From positions 1-5,383 of the forward strand of contig JASGCH010000109.1 of the NCBI GenBank assembly GCA_030054245.1: a stretch of DNA of 5,383 bases, given 5' to 3'. A model generated the notes under the pieces. That model made no database searches. It was given only the letters and a program-made list of their open reading frames with translations, and was not told the DNA's origin. Position numbers and translations under genes: made by a program. The DNA is from Gammaproteobacteria bacterium (GTDB lineage: Bacteria; Pseudomonadota; Gammaproteobacteria; Burkholderiales; Burkholderiaceae_C). This document shows, one piece after another, positions 1 to 5,383 of this stretch (the first letter of the stretch is position 1; every line of letters starts with the position of its first letter).

Positions 1-1239
1 GTAACAACGCTAGATGGTTATGAAATGGCAAAAAAAGGGTTGGCAGGTCCAGCCCTTGTAGCGGCTGGGATAGGTTCTTTCTTTGCAGGCACTGTGGGTA
101 CCATTATACTCGCGGCATTTGCACCTATCATGATAAGTTTTGCTCTTAAGTTTGGTCCCGCAGACTACTTTTCGTTGATGGTATTAGGTCTTATTGGTGC
201 CATCGTCTTAGCGTCTGGGTCTTTGTTAAAAGCTATCGCCATGATTATTTTAGGACTTCTTTTGGGTATGGTGGGTACAGATGTCAATTCTGGAGTGGCA
301 AGATTTAATCTAGGGATGAATGAATTAGCCGATGGCATAGGGATTGTTGCTTTAGCTATGGGTATTTTTGGCTATGCGGAAATTATCAATAACTTAGGAC
401 AAGATACGGTCCAGAAAAATATATTTACAAAATCTGTCACTAACATCTATCCAAGACTTAAAGACTTAAAAAGATTTATGCCTGCAGTTTTAAGAGGAAC
501 TGGACTAGGGTCTTTATTAGGTATACTACCAGGAGGGGGCGCTATTTTAGCTTCGTTTTCAGCCTACGCTTTAGAAAAAAAAACCAAACTGAAGGAAGGT
601 GAAGTACCCTTTGGACAAGGAAATATTCGCGGGGTAGCGGCACCTGAAGCCGCAAATAATGCAGCTTCGCAAACCTCTTTTATACCGCTTTTAACTTTAG
701 GTATTCCACCTAATGCCGTTATGGCACTGATGGTTGGCGCGATGACTATACACTCTATACAGCCCGGTCCACAAGTCATGAGTGCCAATCCAGAATTGTT
801 TTGGGGATTAATCTCTTCCATGTGGATTGGAAATTTAATTTTAATTGTTTTAAACCTACCCCTAGTAGGTATATGGATAAAATTGTTAGACATCCCCTAT
901 AGATTATTATTTCCAGCTATTATTTTATTTTGTGCTTTAGGTGTATATACTACGAATAATAGTATTTTTGATATATGGTTGGTTGCCATTTTTGGAATTT
1001 TTGGATATATTATTTCTAAGTTAGGCTGTGAACCCGCGCCATTGTTGTTAGGCTATGTTTTAGGTCCACTTATGGAAGAATATCTGCGCAGAGCTATGTT
1101 AATATCGCGTGGTAGTTGGGAGGTATTTATTACACGCCCTCTATCACTGACATTTTTATTGCTTTCCGTCATTTTGTTGGTTTTCGTTATGCTTCCCTCC
1201 ATAGGCAAAAAGCGTGCGGAAGCATTTGTAGAGAAATAA
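1..1239 (+). CDS. tctA: TctA-family tripartite tricarboxylate transporter large permease subunit, 5' partial
   Basis: This is the large membrane subunit of a tripartite tricarboxylate transporter. Such systems use a periplasmic binding protein (TctC) and a small membrane protein (TctB) to import citrate-like or other carboxylates with cations. The frame is open from base 1. An ATG exists at 25, but the eight codons before it (VTTLDGYE) continue the usual family sequence, so the real start lies upstream and the gene is cut by the window edge. Counting from the first visible codon, 412 residues remain of a family length near 500, so roughly 90 N-terminal residues are missing. Family hallmarks are GILPGGG at 174-180, PEAANNAA from 215, LGIPPN at 233-238 and IQPGPQ at 253-258, among many hydrophobic segments. 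The substrate cannot be read from the sequence. No tctB or tctC lies downstream; guaC follows after 25 bp. Confidence 0.93.
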   Translation, partial: VTTLDGYEMAKKGLAGPALVAAGIGSFFAGTVGTIILAAFAPIMISFALKFGPADYFSLMVLGLIGAIVLASGSLLKAIAMIILGLLLGMVGTDVNSGVARFNLGMNELADGIGIVALAMGIFGYAEIINNLGQDTVQKNIFTKSVTNIYPRLKDLKRFMPAVLRGTGLGSLLGILPGGGAILASFSAYALEKKTKLKEGEVPFGQGNIRGVAAPEAANNAASQTSFIPLLTLGIPPNAVMALMVGAMTIHSIQPGPQVMSANPELFWGLISSMWIGNLILIVLNLPLVGIWIKLLDIPYRLLFPAIILFCALGVYTTNNSIFDIWLVAIFGIFGYIISKLGCEPAPLLLGYVLGPLMEEYLRRAMLISRGSWEVFITRPLSLTFLLLSVILLVFVMLPSIGKKRAEAFVEK

Positions 1240-1264
1240 GTAGCCATTTTTTCTGGTAAAGCGT

Positions 1265-2236
1265 ATGGAAATTTTTGATTATAAAAATATTTTACTGTTA
1301 CCTAGAAAGTGTCAAGTAGAAAGTCGGGCACAATGCGACACTTCCATAACACTCGGAAATCGTAGGTTTAGAATCCCGGTGGTTCCAGCCAATATGAAAA
1401 CGGTCATTGGCAAAGAAATCAGTGAGTTCTTAGCCAAAAACCATTACTTTTATATCATGCACCGATTCAACATTGACCCTGTTGAGTTTGTTCGCTATAT
1501 GCATGATAAAGGTTTGTTTGCCTCCATTTCGTTAGGCATTAAGGAAGCAGATTATGAATGTGTAAAGCAGTTGAAAAAACAGGGACTGACACCAGAATAC
1601 ATCACAATAGATGTGGCACATGGACACTCTGAATCAGTTCGTAAGCTTATTACTTATATCAAAGATACATTGCCCGACTCCTTTATAATTGCAGGAAATG
1701 TGGGTATACCTGAAGCGATTATTGACTTAGAAAATTGGGGAGCTGATGCAACCAAGGTTGGCATTGGTCCTGGAAAAGTTTGTATTACAAGAGTAAAAAC
1801 CGGATTTGGTACGGGTGGATGGCAACTGTCTGCATTGCGTTGGTGTTCAAGAGTAGCTACCAAGCCTATTATCGCCGATGGCGGAATTCGAGAGCATGGA
1901 GATATTGCCAAAAGTATTCGTTTTGGTGCCTCTATGGTCATGATAGGCTCCATGTTGGCAGGGCATATTGAGAGCCCTGGTCAAACTGTGGTCAAGAATG
2001 AAAAAATGTATAAAGAGTATTTTGGTAGTGCCAGTGATCACAACAAAGGTGAATACAAGCATGTTGAAGGTAAAAGAATTTTGATTTTAATTAAAGGCAA
2101 ATTAGCCGACACCTTGGTAGAAATAGAACAGGATATTCAAAGTTCTATTTCTTACGCTGGCGGGACCAGTCTTTTGGATATACGAAAAGTGAACTATGTC
2201 ATACTAGGTGGAAATAATTCAGCTAATTTGTTCTAA
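1265..2236 (+). CDS. guaC: GMP reductase, type 2 subfamily
   Basis: Cytosolic purine-salvage enzyme that reductively deaminates GMP to IMP and ammonia with NADPH, returning guanine nucleotides to the adenine branch. The protein is 323 residues, close to the 325 I recall for the Staphylococcus enzyme. The IMPDH/GMPR barrel is clear: YFYIMHRF at 61-68, IDVAHGHS at 115-122, AGNVG at 143-147, KVGIGPG at 164-170 followed by the catalytic Cys173 and Thr175 (VCIT), GFGTGGWQLSAL at 180-191, ADGGIR at 204-209, and SSISYAGG at 293-300. Glu268 in HVEGK is the probable general acid/base residue by recalled alignment. No CBS domains are present, and the FGTGGWQ, ESPG and FGSAS blocks separate it from IMP dehydrogenase and from the E. 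coli-type GuaC. The start matches the family N-terminus (MEIFDY). Only a weak GGTAAAG-like ribosome site precedes it. The 25-bp gap suggests co-transcription with tctA. Confidence 0.95.
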   Translation: MEIFDYKNILLLPRKCQVESRAQCDTSITLGNRRFRIPVVPANMKTVIGKEISEFLAKNHYFYIMHRFNIDPVEFVRYMHDKGLFASISLGIKEADYECVKQLKKQGLTPEYITIDVAHGHSESVRKLITYIKDTLPDSFIIAGNVGIPEAIIDLENWGADATKVGIGPGKVCITRVKTGFGTGGWQLSALRWCSRVATKPIIADGGIREHGDIAKSIRFGASMVMIGSMLAGHIESPGQTVVKNEKMYKEYFGSASDHNKGEYKHVEGKRILILIKGKLADTLVEIEQDIQSSISYAGGTSLLDIRKVNYVILGGNNSANLF

Positions 2237-2253
2237 AAAGCCATTGCCCAATC

Positions 2254-2339
2254 AAGACCGTTGCACCATCGGATTCGCCGCCGACTGCACTGCCAAATGC
2301 ACTGCCAAATGACTGTATTATGTGGCTCACCCCGAATGA
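2254..2339 (+). repeat. Repeat copy R1 (modules A and B), downstream of guaC
   Basis: This degenerate repeat begins 17 bp after the guaC stop. Module A is AAGACCGTTGCACCATCGG at 2254-2272. Its right half is changed, so the clean hairpin of other copies is lost. Module B lies at 2303-2322 and differs from the copies at 5326-5345 and 2454-2473 (opposite strand) at three of 20 positions. Homology with the inverted copy R3 continues to CGAATGA at 2333-2339. A 12-bp tandem duplication sits between the modules. No coding potential is credible here. Confidence 0.8.
2286..2309 (+). repeat. Exact 12-bp tandem duplication inside R1
   Basis: TGCACTGCCAAA occurs twice head to tail, at 2286-2297 and 2298-2309. 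The duplicated unit includes the first bases of module B (TGCCAAA). None of the other copies carries this duplication, so it looks like a recent slippage event within R1. Confidence 0.95.
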
Positions 2340-2340
2340 A

Positions 2341-2505
2341 AAGGCTATTGCACCATCGGCTGGTGCCGCTCGGTAAGCTGTCAAAATACAAGGCTTCCGC
2401 GCACCACGCAACCCGATTCATTTCCGAAGATGATCATTCGCTAGTGAGTACCGCATAACGCAGTCATTTGACAACCGCGGCACCAGCTGATGGCGCAATA
2501 GTCTT
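2341..2505. repeat. 165-bp MITE-like segment with 29-bp inverted ends (R2 and R3), upstream of mnmG
   Basis: The left arm, 2341-2369, and the reverse complement of the right arm, 2477-2505, match at 26 of 29 positions. Both arms are module A of the repeat family. The left arm is followed by a truncated module B (TGTCAAA, 2379-2385), and the right arm by a full inverted module B at 2454-2473. The 107 bp between the arms hold no gene. The right arm could equally be paired with R1 (2254-2339), giving a larger 252-bp inverted unit. No convincing target-site duplication flanks the segment, and no transposase is visible. Miniature non-autonomous element or intergenic palindromic repeat are both possible readings. 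Its right end lies 18 bp before the mnmG ATG. Confidence 0.75.
2350..2366 (+). repeat. Perfect hairpin of module A in R2
   Basis: GCACCA (2350-2355) and TGGTGC (2361-2366) form a 6-bp perfect stem with loop TCGGC. The same hairpin recurs at 5310-5324 with a 5-bp stem, and inverted at 2480-2496 with one non-Watson-Crick position. No T-tract follows, so it is not a standard intrinsic terminator. Confidence 0.85.
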
Positions 2506-2523
2506 CTACATTAAATATTAACC

Positions 2524-4455
2524 ATGTTCTATCCACATATTTTTGATGTGATTGTCGTAGGTGGCGGGCACGCTGGCACAGAAGCGGCTTTAGCCAGTGC
2601 CCGTATGGGTTGCAAAACTTTGTTACTCACCCAAAGTATTGAAACACTCGGACAAATGAGTTGTAATCCATCCATTGGTGGCATCGGTAAAGGGCAACTC
2701 GTTAAAGAAATCGACGCATTAGGTGGAGTTATGGCCTTGGCGGCCGATAAATCATCCATCCAGTTTCGATTATTAAATTCTTCTAAGGGACCTGCTGTCA
2801 GAGCAACAAGAGTACAAACCGATAGAGCCTTGTACAAACAAGCCATCTTGGAATTTTTGCAAAACCAACCCAACTTATGGATTTTTCAGCAAACCGTAGA
2901 TGACTTAATTGTCAAAGGTCATACCGTTAGTGGTGTAAACACGCAAATCGGTATAAAATTTGAAGCTCGTGCCATTATTTTGACAGCTGGAACCTTTTTA
3001 GATGGCAAAATCCATGTAGGTGAGGCACAATATGCGGCTGGTCGAGCGGGAGACCCGCCATCCATTCGCCTTAGCCATCGCTTAAAAGAATTAAACTTGC
3101 CTCAGGGCAGGCTGAAAACGGGTACACCACCTAGGTTAGACAAACGGTCTATAGATTTTACCAAGTGTTTGGAGCAACCAGGGGATAGTAATGCCCAAGA
3201 GATCGTATTTAGCTTTTTGGGATCTCCAGACATGCATCCCCCACAAATATCATGCTGGATTACGCATACCAATAGCCATACACACGATCTAATTACACAA
3301 CAAATACACCGAAGTCCACTTTATAATGGTCAGATTGAATCGATTGGACCTCGGTATTGCCCTAGTATAGAAGATAAAATTCATCGCTTTGCCGATAAAC
3401 TTAGCCATCAAATTTTTCTTGAACCAGAAGGCCTAAAAACCAACGAGATCTATCCAAATGGCATTAGCACGAGTTTGCCCTTTGACATACAATTGCAAAT
3501 CGTTAGGTCTATCAAAGGACTAGAAAATGCCCATATATTACGACCGGGTTATGCCATTGAATATGATTATTTTAATCCTATCAAATTAAAACCCAATTTA
3601 GAAACGCAAGATATAGCCAATTTGTATTTTGCCGGTCAAATTAATGGAACTACCGGTTATGAGGAAGCTGCTGCCCAAGGTCTGTTAGCTGGAATAAATG
3701 CCGCTTTATTTTGTCAAAACAAGGCGGCATGGAGCCCAAGCCGAGATTTAGCTTACTTGGGTGTCATGGTAGATGATCTTATCACCAAAGGAACTTCAGA
3801 GCCCTATCGAATGTTTACCAGTAGAGCAGAATATCGTCTCCAGTTGAGAGAAGATAATGCTGATTTTCGATTAACTGAACTAGGACGGAATTTGGGAGTC
3901 ATAGATGATTATCGCTGGGATATTTACTGCCGTCGGAAAGAGTGGCTGGAAAATGAGAATCAAAGACTAAAAGGAGAGCATTTAAGTATGTCTGAATACT
4001 TAGAGAAATTTAAACCCGCAGATGAAGGAAAGTTGATACATAAAGTTTATAGTTTAGCAGATTTACTCAAACGACCGGATGTACACTACCACAAAATTGA
4101 AGAAATCTCAGCTCCACCCCAACCTGATTTACCTTGGTATATGATTGCCCCCCTGAAGGAACAACTGGAAATTTATATTAAATATTCTGGTTATATCGAG
4201 AGGCAACAACAAGACATCGCTAGGTCGGCCAATACCTATAATACACCTATACCCACACATATCAACTATGCCAACATCAAGGCCTTAAGCAATGAAGTTA
4301 GGCAAAAACTAACCATTCATCGTCCGCCGACCATTGGACACGCATCGCGTATAGCCGGAGTCACTCCTGCCGCGATTTCTTTGCTAACCATTTATTTGAA
4401 AAAATGCGTTACACCCAACAAACTGATAATCAGTAAATCCCCTCCCCAGCGATAA
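2524..4455 (+). CDS. mnmG: tRNA uridine-5-carboxymethylaminomethyl(34) synthesis enzyme MnmG (GidA)
   Basis: FAD-dependent subunit of the MnmE-MnmG complex, which installs (carboxymethyl)aminomethyl groups at C5 of wobble uridine 34 in certain tRNAs, using methylene-tetrahydrofolate, NADH and glycine or ammonium. The 643-residue protein is slightly longer than E. coli MnmG (629). Visible features are the FAD dinucleotide motif GGGHAG at 13-18, SCNPSIGGIGKG with Cys47 at 46-57, GRAGDPPSI at 173-181, the GidA signature GPRYCPSIEDKIHRF at 275-289 with Cys279, the second signature AGQINGTTGYEEAAAQG at 370-386, EPYRMFTSRAEYRL from 426, and the C-terminal MnmE/tRNA-binding part with YIKYSGYIERQ at 551-561 and IGHASRIAGVTPAAISLL at 604-621. 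The start MFYP matches E. coli. No Shine-Dalgarno sequence is evident. Repeat elements flank the gene on both sides. It looks intact. Confidence 0.98.
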   Translation: MFYPHIFDVIVVGGGHAGTEAALASARMGCKTLLLTQSIETLGQMSCNPSIGGIGKGQLVKEIDALGGVMALAADKSSIQFRLLNSSKGPAVRATRVQTDRALYKQAILEFLQNQPNLWIFQQTVDDLIVKGHTVSGVNTQIGIKFEARAIILTAGTFLDGKIHVGEAQYAAGRAGDPPSIRLSHRLKELNLPQGRLKTGTPPRLDKRSIDFTKCLEQPGDSNAQEIVFSFLGSPDMHPPQISCWITHTNSHTHDLITQQIHRSPLYNGQIESIGPRYCPSIEDKIHRFADKLSHQIFLEPEGLKTNEIYPNGISTSLPFDIQLQIVRSIKGLENAHILRPGYAIEYDYFNPIKLKPNLETQDIANLYFAGQINGTTGYEEAAAQGLLAGINAALFCQNKAAWSPSRDLAYLGVMVDDLITKGTSEPYRMFTSRAEYRLQLREDNADFRLTELGRNLGVIDDYRWDIYCRRKEWLENENQRLKGEHLSMSEYLEKFKPADEGKLIHKVYSLADLLKRPDVHYHKIEEISAPPQPDLPWYMIAPLKEQLEIYIKYSGYIERQQQDIARSANTYNTPIPTHINYANIKALSNEVRQKLTIHRPPTIGHASRIAGVTPAAISLLTIYLKKCVTPNKLIISKSPPQR

Positions 4456-4471
4456 AAGACTGTAAGACTGT
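4456..4471 (+). repeat. Exact 8-bp tandem duplication at the mnmG 3' boundary
   Basis: AAGACTGT is repeated head to tail at 4456-4463 and 4464-4471. It begins with the base directly after the mnmG TAA. The second unit is the start of the module A copy R4. It may be slippage, or a relic of how the element was acquired. Confidence 0.95.
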
Positions 4472-4506
4472 TGGCACCTATCGGCTGGTGCTACGGTTAC
4501 ACCTCA

Positions 4507-4521
4507 GCGAGCTATTCTCGC
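4507..4521 (+). repeat. Small perfect hairpin inside the mnmG-rsmG gap
   Basis: GCGAG (4507-4511) pairs perfectly with CTCGC (4517-4521) across loop CTATT. No U-tract follows, so terminator function is not supported. Confidence 0.6.
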
Positions 4522-4533
4522 ATATACAAGACT

Positions 4534-4579
4534 GTTGCGCAACCTCCACGAGCTACCCAAGGCTTGAGTTGCGCGCAAC
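4534..4579. repeat. Paired GC-rich palindromes GTTGCGCAAC and GTTGCGCGCAAC
   Basis: Two perfect palindromes lie 24 bp apart: 10 bp at 4534-4543 and 12 bp at 4568-4579. They differ by one inserted GC step, so each can fold on itself or pair with the other. The first is fused to a partial module A (AAGACT at 4528-4533). They may be a dyad of the repeat or, less likely, a protein-binding operator. Confidence 0.7.
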
Positions 4580-4654
4580 CAGCGGAATTGAGCAGTGCAG
4601 TCTGAGGCAAAAAGCCGATGGTGTTGCAGTCTTCTTTAAGTTGTCCTTTGATCT

Positions 4655-5299
4655 ATGAAACTAAATATTACAAAATTGATCGAGACCGAACTGATCGAAT
4701 ATAGACTCCCCTACAATCCCCAATTGCTTGAAAATTTATATACCTACCTCTTGCTTCTCCAAAAATGGGGTACTAAAATAAATTTAGTCGGAAACTTAAA
4801 TGTACCTTTTTTGGTAAGGAACCACTTTATAGACTGTATGTTGGCTATGCCTTATATCCAAGCACTTGGAACCGTACGAACCCTCATTGATGTAGGTAGT
4901 GGCGCGGGACTACCAGGGATCATTCTGGCATTGGCTGACCCAAGTTTATTCGTCCATTGTCTTGAACCTAATCATAAAAAGGCTCATTTTATGACCCAAG
5001 TCGTGTCGCTACTACAACTTTCTAATGTCAGTGTGCACAATATGCCCATTCAACAATTTAAACTAAAAGCAGATTTAATAACTTGTAGAGCTTACGCACA
5101 ACTTGTTAAATTTATTAACGACAGCCGGCACTGCCTAGACACTCATGGACTCTGGCTGTCTTACAAAGCCAAGCTCGATGCTCAAGAATTGTGCGCCATA
5201 GAAACCTTAGTGAAAAAGATCGAAATTATTGACATTGCTACCCATTATGCCGATAAAAGAGCCTTGGTTTTAATGACTCCACACAACCGAGACCATTAG
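4655..5299 (+). CDS. rsmG: 16S rRNA (guanine(527)-N7)-methyltransferase RsmG (GidB)
   Basis: SAM-dependent enzyme that makes m7G527 in the 530 loop of 16S rRNA; loss in other bacteria gives low-level streptomycin resistance. The protein is 214 residues, against 207 in E. coli. An N-terminal helical part carries LLLLQKWGTKINLV (32-45), where the family usually has W-N rather than W-G. It is followed by NHFIDCMLAMPYI (56-68). The SAM-binding motif is IDVGSGAGLPGI at 78-89, then CLEPNHKKAHFM at 102-113. The ITCRAYAQL block at 142-150 corresponds to the conserved SRA-type segment, and YKAK (170-173) to the later conserved lysine strand. The protein is more divergent from E. coli than its neighbour MnmG but looks complete. 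The start gives a family-like N-terminus; no clear ribosome-binding site precedes it, and a repeat end lies 21 bp upstream. mnmG-rsmG is a conserved pair, usually followed by parA-parB. Confidence 0.95.
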   Translation: MKLNITKLIETELIEYRLPYNPQLLENLYTYLLLLQKWGTKINLVGNLNVPFLVRNHFIDCMLAMPYIQALGTVRTLIDVGSGAGLPGIILALADPSLFVHCLEPNHKKAHFMTQVVSLLQLSNVSVHNMPIQQFKLKADLITCRAYAQLVKFINDSRHCLDTHGLWLSYKAKLDAQELCAIETLVKKIEIIDIATHYADKRALVLMTPHNRDH

Positions 5300-5309
5300 G
5301 CAATATTTA

Positions 5310-5383
5310 CACCATCGGCTGGTGCTGTCAAATGACTGCGTTATGTAGGCGCTCCCAGTTCGTTGCGCTATCCATTGCGTTTC
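5310..5383 (+). repeat. Repeat copy R7 (modules A and B), running to the window edge
   Basis: This copy begins 10 bp after the rsmG stop. The hairpin CACCA-TCGGC-TGGTG occupies 5310-5324 and shares 16 exact bases (5310-5325) with R2 (2351-2366). Module B, 5326-5345, is identical over 20 bp to the inverted copy at 2454-2473. The 5' AAGACT part of module A is absent or replaced by AATATTTA. The remaining bases to 5383 (TAGGCGCTCC onward) are probably repeat continuation and show no gene. Confidence 0.8.

Larger units (their letters stand above)
4464..4633. repeat. 170-bp MITE-like segment with inverted module A ends (R4 and R6), between mnmG and rsmG
   Basis: The left end, 4464-4486, reads AAGACTGTTGGCACC then TATCGGCT. 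The reverse complement of the right end, 4613-4633, reads AAGACTGCAACACC then ATCGGCT, matching at 18 of 21 aligned positions with two single-base gaps. The left end continues to GGTGC at 4491, so R4 is a hairpin copy with one extra T. The interior holds a further partial copy (AAGACTGTTGCGCAACC, 4528-4544), a small hairpin and two palindromes. TGCAGTCT also recurs directly at 4596-4603 and 4625-4632, suggesting nested rearrangement. No open frame of interest is present. The gap of 199 bp between the two genes is essentially this element. Confidence 0.72.

Noticed and set aside
25..27. ATG at 25 as the true tctA start
   Set aside because: The frame is open to base 1, the upstream codons read TTLDGYE as in full-length family members, and the ATG falls inside a conserved region about 90 residues into the protein.
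564..1953. Minus-strand open frames at 564-893 and 1654-1953
   Set aside because: They lie antisense inside strongly conserved tctA and guaC coding sequence and encode no recognisable protein.
2350..2366. Module A hairpins as intrinsic terminators
   Set aside because: No copy is followed by a run of T residues, and copies occur in both orientations and in tandem.
2261..2458. 65-codon open frame in the guaC-mnmG gap, plus two overlapping minus-strand frames at 2223-2421
   Set aside because: They consist of repeat modules and include the 12-bp duplication. The translation is rich in His and Arg with no recognisable domain, and overlapping frames on both strands are typical of GC-richer non-coding DNA.
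2468..2496. TTGACA at 2468-2473 as a -35 box for mnmG
   Set aside because: It matches the consensus, but the position 17 bp further on reads TGGCGC, not a -10 box. The nearest AT-rich candidate (TACATT, 2507) is 33 bp away. The hexamer is simply part of the inverted module B.
2527..2537. CTATCCACA at the mnmG start as a DnaA box (TTATCCACA)
   Set aside because: It has one mismatch, stands alone, and falls within conserved codons of the MFYPH N-terminus, so coding constraint explains it.
2254..4633. CRISPR array
   Set aside because: Repeat spacing is irregular, orientation is mixed, copies are degenerate, and no cas genes are present.

Overview
The window carries four protein genes, all on the plus strand, plus an unusual family of short palindromic repeats that fills every sizeable gap from position 2237 onward. 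The proteins resemble gammaproteobacterial ones: MnmG in particular is close to the E. coli protein as I remember it. Coding DNA is AT-rich (three sampled 60-base lines of mnmG hold 18, 19 and 28 G+C). A low-GC gammaproteobacterium, perhaps host-associated, is my best guess, but the sequence alone does not settle the taxon.

Layout: (1) 1-1239, a TctA-family tripartite tricarboxylate transporter permease, cut by the left edge; (2) 1265-2236, guaC, GMP reductase of the type 2 (Firmicutes-like) subfamily, 25 bp behind tctA and probably co-transcribed with it; (3) 2237-2523, a 287-bp gap made almost entirely of repeats; (4) 2524-4455, mnmG (gidA), tRNA wobble-uridine modification; (5) 4456-4654, a 199-bp gap again made of repeats; (6) 4655-5299, rsmG (gidB), 16S rRNA G527 methyltransferase; (7) 5300-5383, the start of another repeat copy that runs to the right edge.

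The mnmG-rsmG pair is a classic near-oriC gene order, here split by a repeat element instead of lying nearly adjacent. Both enzymes tune decoding, one through tRNA and the other through 16S rRNA. guaC recycles GMP to IMP. The TctA permease would import a small carboxylate if its TctB and TctC partners lie upstream.

The most notable signal is the repeat family. Module A (consensus about AAGACTGTTGCACC, then ATCGGCTGGTGC) contains a hairpin, and module B is TGTCAAATGACTGCGTTATG. Copies occur in both orientations and build two MITE-like segments of 165 and 170 bp bounded by imperfect terminal inverted repeats. Each segment ends about 20 bp before the start codon of a housekeeping gene. I found no defence system, CRISPR array, tRNA, or transposase gene, and no new enzymatic system.
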